DNA of 64,000 nucleotides, from assembly GCF_017654505.1 (NCBI RefSeq), contig NC_054552.1:35035597-35099596 (forward strand), given 5' to 3'. This document shows positions 1 to 11,567 of this stretch, piece after piece (the stretch's first letter is position 1; every line of letters starts with the position of its first letter). Below the pieces are notes generated by a model. That model made no database searches and was not told where the DNA came from. It saw only the letters and a program-made list of their open reading frames with translations. Both the position numbers and the translations under genes were made by a program. Origin of the DNA: Polyodon spathula (lineage: Eukaryota > Chordata > Actinopteri > Acipenseriformes > Polyodontidae).

Positions 1-61
1 AGAAACCCTGCTTTTGACTTCAATCATTGACTGTTTTCTCATATTGTGTTGTGTTGTCCAG

Positions 62-3000
62 CCACCCTACCCAAAGAGCGCCCTCGCTCGGCTGTCCTGG
101 TTCACGATGAAAACTCCACCTCCTTGTCCTTCAGCAGGAGGCACACAGGGATCGCTGCCTTCAACACCAGCAACCTCGCCAAGAGCATGTCCATCAGCAA
201 CATTGCCGTGTAGGTGGCCGGGGGGCTGGGCGGTGGATAGAGGAAGAGGCATGACTCTTCTCTCCCTTGCTACTCTGGGGAAGTGAACATGAGGTGGAAC
301 AGTGACCAAGCGTTCTTATTTCCAAATAAGCCTTGCAGGGAGATGGGGAAGTGAATAGATTCTAAGGGTGACTGCAAAGAAAATGTTAGTCAGGAATCTG
401 AACTGCATGAGAATCAAACCAGTGTCCCCACAAGGGGGTGCCACCAGCATGTGCGGTTATGAAGACGACCCATAATGCCGTTCTGAACTACCTACTGATC
501 ATCTTATTGACCCTGTTCAGACTCTGTGTGGCAGTTCTAATGTGATCATGCCTTATTGTTGAAGCTGATATCCGTGCAGTTTTCTAATTTGCATGTTTCT
601 CTCTGTTCAGCTCCATGTTTGATGAGGTCCCGCTGAAAACGTTGAGGTACCTGTCTCAGTCCACCGACTCGCTGCACAAACCCAACCAGGTCAATGAGTC
701 GACAGAGTCGCTGACTGACGAGGGTAAGGACAGGCTTCATGTACTGCTTCACCTGCTGGGACCTGCTCTCCCACAGAGGAGATTTTACAGCACAGAGGCT
801 ACTACTGTTGAGTTTAATGGGAAGAATGGGGGGAACAACTGCCTGCTGCTTCAAAATAACACTGAGCTCCACAGTTCCTCTTCCTATTCTTGAAATTGCT
901 TTTAGGAACTACAGCTCAGTGATGAAACGATGTCAATAAATTATATACCGTAAAACATCAAATAATCGCCTGTCTCTAATATGTGCGGGGGCTGCTCACA
1001 AATACTGTAAATAAACGGCAGGTGCATTTAATTGAAGTTTTACGGTATGCCTGTTTTGTTTTTTTAAAATAAAAGAAAATTGGTGCCATTCAGTAAACTA
1101 ATTACATTTTCAATATCAATTCAATAAACCTTTACATTTTATTGCAATATGTAATGAAAGCATGTTGGCAAGTCCTGAATTGCCATTCAGGGGGTAACTG
1201 CTGACGGTAAAGCTGTCGTGTGCTGCAGGAACAGAGATGATGGACAGTCAGCTGATGGGGGAGTTTGAGGCGGATGTCCGGGAGCTGGAGGCTGACTCCT
1301 GGAGCCTGACTGTGGACAAGAAGCTGGCGAAGCAGCTCAAGAAGGACATGATCAAACGACAGGATGTCATCTACGGTACTGGCTTTGTGTTTTTACAATG
1401 AGGGAGTGAAGAAGTGCCTGGATCCTTTCTATTTAGTCCTCTTATTATTAATGTTTATTTAACGGACAGTTCATTCAGGCACCAGCTTCGTTTTCTAAGC
1501 TGGGACTCGTATGGTTATTTTAGAATCATTTTATCCCCCTTGTGCCCTGGTCCATCTCCTTCTGGAGTAACCCAAAAACAAACTGGAGCCATTCTTGAAC
1601 CTGTGTGACATAAATGCAGGAATGATGCAAGGTGCTGTCTGTGCTTGCAGATCGCGTGATATAAATGCAGGAATGATTCAAGGTGCTGTCTGTGCTCGCA
1701 GATCGCGTGATATAAATGCAGGAATGATTCAAGGTGCTGTCTGTGCTCGCAGATCGCGTGATATAAATGCAGGAATGATTCAAGGTGCTGTCTGTGCTCG
1801 CAGATCGCGTGATATAAATGCAAGAATGATTCAAGGTGCTGTCTGTGCTCACAGATCTCGTGATATAAATGCAGGAATGATTCAAGGTGCTGTCTGTGCT
1901 CACATCTCGTGATATAAATGAAGGAGTTATTCAAGGTGCTGTCACTCTCCTCCCCTCCTGCAGAGCTGATGCAGACGGAGATGCACCACGTGCGCACTCT
2001 GAAGATCATGGCTGATGTGTACAGCAAGGGGCTGCTGAAGGAGCTGCAGATGGAAGCACAGACCGTGGAGCGGATGTTCCCTGTGCTCGACGACCTCCTG
2101 GACTTACACACACAGCTCTTCAGCAGCCTCCTGGAGAGGAAGAAAGAGTCTCGACAGGAGCTGGGGGCCGAGGGCAGGGAAGGGGGCTTCGTTATCCGGA
2201 GGATTGGAGACATCCTCGTCAACCAGGTGAGGCTGCCGGGCAGGCGGAGCAGCCAGGTGAGGCTGCCGGGCAGGCGGAGCAGCCAGGTGAGGCTGCCGGG
2301 CAGGCGGAGCAGCCAGGTGAGGCTGCCGGGCAGGCGGAGCAGCCAGGTGAGGCTGCCGGGCAGGCGGAGCAGCCAGGTGAGGCTGCCGGGCAGGCGGAGC
2401 AGCCAGGTGAGGCTGCAGTTCAACCTGATTTTGCTTTGAGCCATTTTGCAGTGCTCTAGTGCGGAGACAGAAATTTGAATATTCAAACAAACATTGCCTG
2501 AAAGTCACAGCATTACAAATGTGCAGGATCGCAAACACAAAACACTGTCTTCATTATGTTCTATAAAATCACTCTGTATGTGTGTGTTTGTTCTGCAGTT
2601 CTCGGGCTCCAGTGCTGAGCGCATGAAGAAAGTTTACGGCAAGTTCTGTGGCCGGCATAGCGAGGCTGTGAACTATTACAAGGAGCTGCATGCCAAAGAG
2701 AAACGCTTCCAGGCGTTCATCAGGGTAGCTCTTTGCTTTTCATCTCTTGATTGGTTATTTCAATGTTGGGTTTTTTTGGTTTCACTTAACATTATTGACA
2801 AATCGTTTTATATTAATTTCTGTATACTTTTTTTTACCTTTCAGAAAAAAATGAGCAGCACAATAGTCAGACGGCTAGGCATTCCTGAATGTATATTACT
2901 AGTGACACAGCGAATAACCAAGTACCCCGTCCTACTGCAGAGGATACTACAGCACACCAAAGGTAAGAAGACCCTGAAACACAAGGCCTTGTTTAATGTG

Positions 3001-3662
3001 CACAGTGCATTTGAAAGTGGGCCCTGCTTCATTCCTTCTCCTGGCTGACCCGCGCAGACATCCTCAGTGGTAGACCCGCACTCTAGTTGTGTCACAGTAA
3101 CTGTGCTGACCCACCCCTCCGTTCTCTCCCTGTGCCGGTGCAGAAAGCGAGGAGGACCACAGAGCCCTGACGCAGGCCCTGGTGCTGGTGAAGGAGGTGA
3201 TCTCTGCCGTGGACAACAAGGTGAATGAGTACGAGAAGAAGAGGAAGCTCAATGAGATCTACAGCCGCTGCGACAGCAAGTCCATCATGAGGATGAAGAG
3301 CGGACAGATGTTCGCCCGGGAGGACCTGAAGCGCAGGAAGCTGCTGCACGACGGGCCTCTGCAGCTCAAGAACTCAGCCGGAAGACTCAAGGGTAAGAGC
3401 GGGGCCTGGGCTGGGTGTGCAGGGAGTGTGGGACACTGTGGATACCTAGTCTTGTATTTAAATGCAGGTGCTGTATCTCTGTCTCTCTCAGATGTCCAGG
3501 CGTTGCTCCTTTCCGATGTCTTTGTTTTCCTTCAAGAAAAGGATCAGAAATTCGTCTTTGCTTCATTGGTAGGTCCCTCTTTAAACGTTTATTAATTTAG
3601 GTGCGTGTTTGTTTTTATTCTTCAGCCTACACAAATATAACATATCAGCCAGGATTTTTTTG

Positions 3663-3744
<82 letters not shown>

Positions 3745-6700
3745 TTTTTACTTAAGCTTTTACTAAACCAGATCAAGACAGTGGCACACAAAATCACAAT
3801 TATTATAAAATAATAATTGTGAAAACAGCCTAATTTTCTCTGTTGACTGATCCAAGGTTCACATGAAGACATGAGAATTAAATTCTATTCATTCTCCAAG
3901 TAAAGCTACAATGTGAGAGTTGGTCGTTTTCCTGCTGCATGATAAATCTGAATCAGAATGTGGCTGCTATATTCCTGCACCCACACTTGCATACACAGCA
4001 ATACTGGGTGCATGTCTAAGCAAAGAGCATGTACTATGAAGTTGATCCCTCTTCATGCCTCTGTGTCTCTCTCACGCTCTCTTTCTCTCTTCTGCTCTCA
4101 CACTCTTTCTATCTTGCGCTCTCTCGCTGTCTCTCTCTCACGCTCTCTTGCACTCTCTCTGTGTTCTAGGACCAGTGCTCCACAGTGATCTCGCTGTCTC
4201 TCTCTCACTCTCTCTAGCTCTCTCTCTGTGTTCTAGGATCAGTGCTCCACAGTGATCTCGCTGTCTCTCTCTCTGTGTTCTAGGACCAGCGCTCCACAGT
4301 GATCTCGCTGTCTCTCTCTAGCTGTCTCTCTCTCACTCTCTCTAGCTCTCTCTCTGTGTTCTAGGATCAGTGCTCCACAGTGATCTCGCTGTCTCTAGCT
4401 CTCTCTCTGTGTTCTAGGATCAGTGCTCCACAGTGATCTCGCTGTCTCTCTCTCACTCTCTCTAGCTCTCTCTCTGTGTTCTAGGATCAGTGCTCCACAG
4501 TGATCTCGCTGTCTCTCTCTCACTCTCTCTAGCTCTCTCTCTGTGTTCTAGGACCAGCGCTCCACAGTGATCTCACTGTCTCTCTCTCACTCTCTCTAGC
4601 TCTCTCTCTGTGTTCTAGGACCAGCGCTCCACAGTGATCTCGCTGTCTCTCTCTAGCTGTCTCTCTCTCACTCTCTCTAGCTCTCTCTCTGTGTTCTAGG
4701 ATCAGCGCTCCACAGTGATCTCGCTGTCTCTCTCTAGCTGTCTCTCTCTCATGCTCTCTTACACTCTCTCTGTGTTCTAGGACCAGCGCTCCACAGTGAT
4801 CTCGCTGTCTCTCTCTAGCTGTCTCTCTCTCATGCTCTCTTACACTCTCTCTGTGTTCTAGGACCAGCGCTCCACAGTGATCTCGCTGCAGAAGCTGATC
4901 CTCCGAGAGGTGGCGAACGAGGAGAAGGGCCTGTTCCTGATCACAGCAGGCATCGAGAAGCCAGAGATGGTGGAGGTCTACGCCAGCTCCAAAGAGGAGC
5001 GCAACACCTGGATGCAGCTGATTCAGGGCACCATGCACTCCATGTGAGTAGATAGTGAGGGCTGTGAAAATAAAACCAAACACATCCCTCTGAACTCCTG
5101 TCTATCTGGTGCCACCCAGAGGATAAAAATCATTGTTGCAATTTGTTTTGCACATGAATATTTGATAGCCATCCCTTTTTGTTTTGTGACTTTGTGTATG
5201 TAGTCTGAACAGTGTCGCTCTTTGAGCCACAGTGCAGTAAAACCGCTCTCTCGGTTCCTTGTGCAGGGAGAAGAATGATGATGAGGGGATCCCCAGTGAA
5301 TCAGAAGAGGACAAGAGAGTCTTGGAGACGAAAGCACGGGAGATGAGAGGTGAGGAAAAACAAACTCTTCAAAGTAACGTGTTTGAACACGCAGCCCGCT
5401 CCATCTGTGGCTATTATGGAACAAGTCAATGTGTTTAGTTTCCTATTGCTTTCATTAACAGCCTGTTCCATTCATGTTAACTGACCCATTCATGTTAGCA
5501 GTGTGGTGCAGCCAGGCTGCAGCACAGTGAGAGAGGCAGTGTGATGCAGCAGCACAGTGATAGAGGCGGTATGGTGCAGCCAGGCTGCAACACAGTGAGA
5601 GAGGCGGTGTGGTGCAGCAGCACAGTGATAGAGGCGGTATGGTGCAGCCAGGCTGCAGCACAGTGAGAGAGGCGGTGTGGTGCAGCAGCACAGTGATAGA
5701 GGCGGTATGGTGCAGCCAGGCTGCAGCACAGTGAGAGAGGCGGTGTGGTGCAGCAGCACAGTGATAGAGGCGGTATGGTGCAGCCAGGCTGCAGCACAGT
5801 GGGAGAGGCAGTGTGGTACAGCCAGGCTTCCCGTTCCCCCCTGGCGTGCTAATGTCCTCATCTCTTTGTCTTTCCAGAGCAACTGCAGCAGAAAGACCAG
5901 CAAATTGTGGCCCTGCTGGAGGAGAAGATGAAGCTGTTCAGGGACATGTGTGACTCCGGGGGGCCGGACGAGGGAGCCCCCAGCGTGCTGACGAAGACTC
6001 TTTTCAGAGCCAGCCCTGACGACGTGGCCAAGGGGGAACCGGTCATGAAGGATGCGCTGAAGGAAGGTTAGTACCTTATGGACAAGAGAGCACGTTTTTA
6101 GGAGGGGAGCTGGATCATTTGTGATGCTTGAAGAGCAGGTTTTCCCAGCTGCAGCTGCCCATGCTGCTGTCTAACACAGCATCTACTGAACGTGGGCTTG
6201 TTTCTCTATGGGCATTCATTTTCACTCTGTCCGAAATAGAAGTCATGTCATCCAAATCGAAAACATCAATTTAAAAGAGCTGCCGTTGTTAAAGCTCTGT
6301 AAGAGGTTGAAACTCAGACTCCTCGTAAGAAAAGTGCTGTTGCAGTCTGGCTGAAATGCAGTCGTACTGATTGTGTGTTTTGTTTTTGCCCAATGCCTGC
6401 TCTGTGTTTGCTCCAGTGGAGACGTTGCAGACACTGGTGAATAGGAGTCTAGGGGGCACTGTGGGGCAGCAGGTCTCCAGCAGTGTGGATGCAGAGTGCA
6501 TTGTGGGACCCATCTCTCTACCCAGGAGAGCAGAGACATTCGGGGGCTTCGACAGTCACCAGATGAACGCTTCCAAAGGTAAGATGGTACTGGAGCTCTC
6601 CCACCCTCTCTGTATGTACTCTTTTTATATTAGAATATTCACACTTCATACCAGAGCTCTCCCATCCTCTCTGTATGTACTCTTTATATTAGAATATTCA

Positions 6701-9298
6701 CACATCATACCGGAGCTCTCCCATCCTCTCTGTATGTACTCTTTTTATATTAGAATATTCATGTATTGTACCCTGATATCAAGTATTGTGCTGGAAACCA
6801 TTTTCTCTCTCTGGGGACCCTGTAAACGAGGTTTGTCTGCTTGGTGTATTTCTGGATGTTTCTCTGTTCTGAGCACCAAGCTGTTTGTTTGTTGCAGGCG
6901 GAGAGAAAGATGAGGGGGAGGAGTCTCCAGATCTGCGCAGAACAGAGTCCGACAGTGTTTTGAAGAAGGTGAGGGCTGTCTCCTTTAGGATGTTTGGGGG
7001 TCCTCTTGTGGGATCTTATGATTTTCAGTTCTAGAGAATGCCCGCTGTGTGTCCTCTGTTCTGTTTGTTCTCAGCTAAACCACAGTTTGGTGAGTCTGTT
7101 TTAAACTAGAAACGCTCCCTTTACAGTGATTTGTCGGCTGTCACAGTAAACAGAGTTACGAATGGATCAGCGTTTTTAAACACTTCCAAGTAACGAGTGA
7201 TCCTTTAGTCACACCTGTCCTGCTTTATCCTGCAGTGTCAGTTAACCTCTGGTGTGTCCGTGTGTCATCTTGTTTTCCTTTTTTAAACAAGTGTTTGCCA
7301 TTTCTTTTAGTTATGTTGTGTTTTAATCTGCTGCCACTTGCTCAGTTAGGGGGAAAGACGTGTAAACTGTTGCAGGGTAGTTGTAGCGTGTTAAGTAAAT
7401 AAAGAATAACCATCCATTAGTGACTGCCAACCCTGGATGTGCTCAAGGCTAGTTGAATGCTCTTGATTTACAGCTGGAAGGTTTGTTTCCAGCCGGTGGG
7501 ATCGAATGTTCTTGCTCATTTTAAGGGCTGCCTGTTGGCTGTGATCCTCTAACCCAACATCAATAACCCTTCGGCTCTGCTTTGTTTGTGTCTCGCAGGG
7601 GGGGAATGCCAACCTGCAGCTGCTGCTCAACAGAAACACAGAGGTGGGTAGTTAGAGGCATGCTGAGGAGGGCAGACCCTCTGCTAATCCACCAAGCCGC
7701 TCTTAATATCAATGAACACGGTGCTGCTTTGATAGTCACATGGAAACTGAGCGCTGTCTTTGTCTCTTGTCTTTTCCAGCAAGTCCTCCACAGCGTTAAA
7801 CACCTCCATGAACTGCTCTGCACTTTACAGGTATGAGACAGAAAGCGATTCCAATTTGCCTAAACATGTATGCGTTTTAACTTGTGTTTATAGAACAATG
7901 GGGGAGTCCTGTTATGGTTTATTAAAGGTGTGTACACTGAAACATACTGTGACTCTGCTCTCTCTGTGTCTGTGCTGTGCAGGCTGTGGTGGTGCAGCAA
8001 GACACAGTCATCGAGGACCAGCGCCTGGCTCTGAGCGAGCGATCAGCCTCCCGCCCCTCCTCCCGGCCCAACTCCTTGATCGAGCAGGAGAAGCAGCGCA
8101 GCTTGGAGAAGCAGCGGCAGGAGCTGGCCAACCTGCAGCGGCAGCAGGCAGCACACGCAGAGGAGCGGCGGCGCCAGGACAGGGAGAGGGAGGCGTTGGA
8201 GAGGGAGCTGGAGCAGAGGGAGGCACAGCTCAGCCAGAGAGAGGAGGAGACGCAGCGAGGGCGAGGGGAAGTGGAGCGGGAGAAGGAGGAACTGCGCTGC
8301 AGGAAAGAGGAGTACCAGAAGGACCTGGAGAGGCTGCTGCTTGGCCAGCGCCAGCTCGAGAGGGAGCGCGAGCAGATCCGCAGGGAGTTAGAGAGGATAG
8401 AGCAGAGCAAGCAGGACGAGGTGAGTGCAAACCACAGAGAGCCAGCTCAGTGCAGATTGAAAGAATAAAGCCAGGTGGGAGAACAAAACGTCAGACACAT
8501 TTTGTAACAGAATGTTTTCAGCGACTGATAGGCCTGTCTTGCGATACCACTTTTTTGTGTCATTTTCACGTATTTCATGTGCACTCTGTAGTCCTGAGTA
8601 GATACTGATGTGTCCTAACCAGTTCCCATGCATAGACTTCCGTAAACCTTTAGTATTGTTCAATTCTAGGAAACTGGACAGCACAGGTCACCCTCTAGTG
8701 CCTCGGAGGACTCCAGGAAGTTTCACAGCACCAGTTCTCTGGAGCGGGTCTCGTCGGAGACAGAACTGTCCTTGTCTCCCAAGAAGGAGCAGCTGGGGAG
8801 GACAGACTCCAAACAGAAAGGGAAGAGCTTGAACCTCTTTACCTTTAACCAGAGTCACAAATCACAAGGGGGTGACGGGCAGAACCAGATCTCCAATCGC
8901 TTGCTGCAGGTCACCAAGTCCAAGGAGAAGAAAGAGAAGAAAAAGAAGGGCAAAGGGCAGCCCGGCCAGCTGGCAGGTACAGACAAACACTCTCTTTTAA
9001 ACTGCATCTGAAACCACACTCCCTGAGTGTCCCTGGAGAAGAGACCACAAGGAAGCAGCAAGGTCTACGTTGTTTTATCATGAGATTTTAACATGATCTA
9101 CTAAAAGTAACTTTTTGAAAATGATAAACTTAATGATTTTTAGTGGCTGATGAGGCCATTTTAAACGTTTGGAGTACAGTGTATATACAGATGATAAAAG
9201 ATCAGACATAAGAAAAGTGTGTGAATAGGTAGACAGATGGGTCATTACTGCTCCTTATTGCCTGGAGTTACATGAAACAGTTAAGGCTTGTCAAGTGA

Positions 9299-9342
<44 letters not shown>

Positions 9343-9407
9343 TAGCCTCCCAGCACCCTCCTGTCTCTGAAGCTCCAGCTGATGGAGAGGAGATCTACTT
9401 CTGCTGA
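62..9407 (+). CDS. AKAP13: AKAP13 (AKAP-Lbc), 3' part: RhoA guanine-nucleotide exchange factor and PKA anchoring protein
   Basis: Eighteen exons join in one continuous frame to a stop: 62-209, 611-723, 1229-1375, 1964-2226, 2599-2724, 2845-2962, 3144-3392, 3492-3568, 4862-5043, 5267-5349, 5878-6066, 6417-6578, 6898-6968, 7599-7643, 7780-7830, 7983-8420, 8670-8976, 9346-9407. Every junction has AG/GT borders and matching phase, giving 942 residues. The product closely follows the C-terminal third of vertebrate AKAP13 as I recall it: the KERPRSAVL linker, the [11 protein letters not shown] segment, the DH domain (about residues 133-330), the PH domain (about 365-475), [20 protein letters not shown], a long charged coiled coil (675-820), and a C terminus ending GEEIYFC. 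The family activates RhoA and scaffolds PKA. The PKA-binding helix and C1 domain lie upstream of the window, so the gene is 5' truncated only by the window edge. ARHGEF2, 18 and 28 are relatives but fit less well. No frameshift was seen. Confidence 0.96.
1607..1963. repeat. 51-bp minisatellite abutting the acceptor of AKAP13 exon 4
   Basis: Seven units start at 1607, 1658, 1709, 1760, 1811, 1862 and 1911. Each contains GATATAAATGCAGGAATG and a pyrimidine-rich CTGTCTGTGCTCGCAG-type segment. The last unit diverges into the real polypyrimidine tract and CAG acceptor at 1961-1963, so every unit carries a pseudo-acceptor. Because 51 is a multiple of three, several frames stay open on both strands; these are not genes. 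Confidence 0.93.
2227..2418. repeat. 30-bp minisatellite repeating the exon 4 donor site of AKAP13
   Basis: Six identical 30-bp units plus a partial seventh start at 2227, 2257, 2287, 2317, 2347, 2377 and 2407. Each begins GTGAGGCTGCC and ends AGCCAG, so every unit boundary reads CAG|GTGAGG, the same donor as the exon end at 2226. The unit is ten codons without a stop in the exon frame ([10 protein letters not shown]). Confidence 0.97.
3664..3742. repeat. (TA)n microsatellite in AKAP13 intron 8
   Basis: About 39 uninterrupted TA dinucleotides. Confidence 0.97.
4060..4861. repeat. CT-rich tandem array carrying ten copies of the AKAP13 exon 9 acceptor and exon start
   Basis: The array is made of CT-rich units of about 50-80 bp, each containing TGTGTTCTAG followed by 27 bases nearly identical to the start of exon 9. 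Acceptor-like TAGs end at about 4169, 4236, 4283, 4364, 4417, 4484, 4551, 4618, 4699 and 4780; the real one ends at 4861. Copies differ mainly at GACCAG versus GATCAG and GCGCTCC versus GTGCTCC. Confidence 0.93.
5500..5828. repeat. 68-bp minisatellite in AKAP13 intron 10
   Basis: Nearly five units of a bipartite repeat: GGTGCAGCCAGGCTGCAGCA, CAGTGAGAGAGGCGGTGT, then a shorter half with GGTGCAGCAGCACAGTGATA. Units start near 5505, 5573, 5641 and 5709. It ends about 50 bp before the exon 11 acceptor at 5877. Confidence 0.92.
6592..6772. repeat. 60-bp tandem repeat, three copies, after the exon 12 donor of AKAP13
   Basis: Units beginning GAGCTCTCCCA start at about 6593, 6654 and 6713, each with CTCTCTGTATGTACTC and ATATTAGAATATTCA. 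The array starts about 14 bp after the donor at 6579. Confidence 0.9.
7983..8420 (+). other. AKAP13: AKAP13 exon 16: C-terminal coiled coil
   Basis: This 146-codon exon begins [20 protein letters not shown] and continues with [18 protein letters not shown], then a run of more than 100 residues rich in Glu, Arg, Gln and Lys with heptad-like leucines. It is bounded by a CAG acceptor at 7980-7982 and a GTGAGT donor at 8421. This region of AKAP13 mediates self-association and protein binding. The 282-residue open frame overlapping it at 7760-8608 is a shadow frame rich in Gly, Ala and Arg. Confidence 0.92.
9302..9345. repeat. (CT)n tract forming the acceptor of the last AKAP13 exon
   Basis: A CT microsatellite runs straight into TAG at 9343-9345, so the simple repeat serves as the polypyrimidine tract of exon 18. 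Confidence 0.9.
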
Positions 9408-10926
9408 TGGCACTTTGTCCTCTATTATCCCATGGTGCTCTTCTCTTCAGGTTGTCTGCTCATCCAGGGCCTCTGCCAGCCAAAGCAGCTCAGTCCTCCT
9501 GCCAGTCTCACAGGACACTCTCTCCAGCACGATACAACTGTGCCAGCTTCCCAGCCGTACACCACACTGGAGAAACCACAGAGACGATCCTGTAGTTCAG
9601 AAAGGGCACCGATGCATCTTTTAATCAGGGCTGTTTTTCCACATGTTTAAGGTTTGAAAACGAGTTATCACTGTGCAGTGCAGTTAGAAGCCTGAAAGCA
9701 TGCCTTGCGTCTCGAAAGAGGCAGGTACCCGAAAACTTGAGATATTGCTCATTTACTTTTGTTCTGTTTTATAATTCTATTATAAAACCATGTGGTTTCT
9801 TTTTGTGTGCAATTAAAAAAAACAAAAAAACACAGGAATTGGAAAATAATAATAATTGAGGGCAGAGAACCGTGGAGTTGTACTTGCAGGTTAACTTATG
9901 TAGTAACAGATAAAGTTTTAGTTTTCTTGGTTTTTTTTTAGCAATCATCTCAATTACATTTAACATGGTTTGATGCCACAGAGCACTTTTAAAATGACAA
10001 TCTATTACATGGTAAGCTACTACTTGCTTTACAACATAAAAGGACAATCGGATCTCTTTTATTTTTTTATTACTTCTTTTTTAGGACTGACTTTTAGAAG
10101 ACCAGGAGAGTGGACTTGTATTTGACCACGTTTGCTAGGGTTTGCCAAGCAGTACTGTAAGCAATCACCAGGGTGCTGCCAGCTGTCTGCTGTAATACAG
10201 TACATGTACCACTGGAGGGAGCCTGCATTCTTCAATGTATTGCTTTCTGTTCATTCCAATGTCTTTTGAATTGTGAATGTTGGAGCGTAGAGACTGCAGT
10301 GTCATTTAGTCGAGTCCCCAATCACAATATGGTACTAGAATAATCTGAAAGTTCAGTACTGTATTCCACAACCTCCCACCCCCCAAGCTTGCAATTTTAT
10401 TGATTTTTTTTTTTTTTTAAAACATTTATTTTTGGTTCTTCCTGCCTTTTCATGCTTATTTGTTTTCCACTGAGGGGATAAAAACAATAGGTAACATTCT
10501 ATGCTAATCAAAACTCTGAGAGAGAAGGAAAAAAAAAGAAAAACAAACAAAACAAATGACCTGCTGGTCAGGTTTTTGGATTTTGTGCAGTTAATAAAGA
10601 ATAAGATTGAAAAGTACTGATAACTAAACAAGCGTTTGCAACGTTAACCAACAGGATGGGTCCTGAGCGCACCGCATAGATGCAGGGACGTTTCATTTCA
10701 TTCTCTTTGCACTTGCTGTAGATGCTGTACAATGTGTGATGACCTGGGTGTTGACAGCCAGCTCCCTTGTCCACAGTCACAAAGATATGTAGTGTTCTGG
10801 TTTAACTGACACTGGTGTGATCGTCAGATCGAGCAAACTGCATGTTTTATGTAATGCTGCCCAAAAGGAAGTTAAAGGTGTGCAGCACTTCTCAGCCAAG
10901 AATGGGGCTGCAGTACCTTATTGAAT

Positions 10927-10992
10927 TCACCAGAGGGCGCAATGTGTATTAGGAACAGGCTGCACCACCTAATTTAGTTCACCAGAGGGCGT
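10927..10992 (+). promoter_or_regulatory. Two CTCF-like motifs in direct orientation
   Basis: TCACCAGAGGGCGC at 10927-10940 and TCACCAGAGGGCGT at 10979-10992 match the CTCF core CCACCAGRGGGCGC except at the first base. They lie about 52 bp apart in the AKAP13 3' UTR, within similar flanks that look like an imperfect local duplication. Occupancy is inferred only. Confidence 0.4.
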
Positions 10993-11561
10993 AGTATGCA
11001 TTCAGTCCACCAGATTGACTTGTGCTTCCTAAGCATGCAAAAAATAAATAAATAAATAAAAATAAAATAGAAAAAATGAATCCCATCTTTGCACAAAAAT
11101 GATGAATCTGCTTTTTGTTGAGCAGCATTCCTCACAACCCCAGGGATCTCTCCTTGCTGATCCATCCCTGTCCCTTTCCCCAGCTGGAGTATAAAGCTCG
11201 GATAAGGGGGTGAAAGTGAGCCCAGCTGTCACTTTTATAACACGCTGATGTTTAGCTTCTTCTGCTAATGATGAAATTGCACCAGCGTATTCTCAAACAT
11301 CTTCTCAGGGGCTTTCATAACAAGTGTCACACCTCTGATCTGAGCGCAAACAATTGCTTGTACTTCAGGTACAGTTATATTTTTCTTGCTGAATTCTGTA
11401 AAATAAAGGGCAAAAGACAACTTATGTAAATGTAATTAATGTAAAAATGTAAAAGTCTGCATCATTTTATTTCGTGATTCAGTTCAGCTTTTTGTAATGA
11501 TTCTATTTATCTGCATTTTATTGTGTATAAAAAAAGGATGGAAATTCAACTTGTTTCTCAT

Positions 11562-11567
11562 AATAAA
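11562..11567 (+). terminator. Candidate AKAP13 polyadenylation signal
   Basis: AATAAA is followed about 20-30 bases later by the T-rich stretch ATTTTCTTTCTGTT, the usual layout of a vertebrate cleavage site. It is the last such hexamer before sequence with no sign of being transcribed on this strand. Confidence 0.5.

Larger units (their letters stand above)
1229..3392 (+). other. AKAP13: AKAP13 exons encoding the DH (Dbl homology) catalytic domain
   Basis: Exons 3-7 encode the Rho exchange module. The first conserved region starts at [19 protein letters not shown] across the exon 3/4 junction (1375/1964). The third conserved region is in exon 6 (2845-2962), with [19 protein letters not shown], the hallmark helix of Dbl exchange factors that contacts the GTPase. 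Exon 7 (3144-3392) closes the DH domain and enters the PH linker ([21 protein letters not shown]). The residues expected for catalysis in this family appear intact, so an active exchange factor is inferred. Exon 4 ends at 2226, next to a 30-bp tandem array that repeats the donor site. Confidence 0.93.
3336..5043 (+). other. AKAP13: AKAP13 exons encoding the PH domain
   Basis: The end of exon 7, exon 8 (3492-3568) and exon 9 (4862-5043) encode a PH fold. Visible segments are [58 protein letters not shown] and the final helix [16 protein letters not shown], whose tryptophan is the conserved PH C-terminal residue. In Lbc-type exchange factors the PH domain binds activated RhoA and helps positive feedback. 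The intron between exons 8 and 9 is 1.3 kb and is almost entirely TA and CT-rich tandem repeat. Confidence 0.92.

Noticed and set aside
2227..2418. Regular 30-bp repeats resembling a CRISPR array
   Set aside because: Units are directly abutting with no variable spacers, and the sequence is a vertebrate intron.
1515..2486. 323-residue minus-strand frame with two repeat domains
   Set aside because: Runs antisense through two AKAP13 intron arrays and exon 4; the sense strand has well-supported exons.
7760..8608. 282-residue Gly/Ala/Arg-rich frame
   Set aside because: A shadow frame of the AKAP13 coiled-coil exon, which fits in a different frame with correct splice sites.
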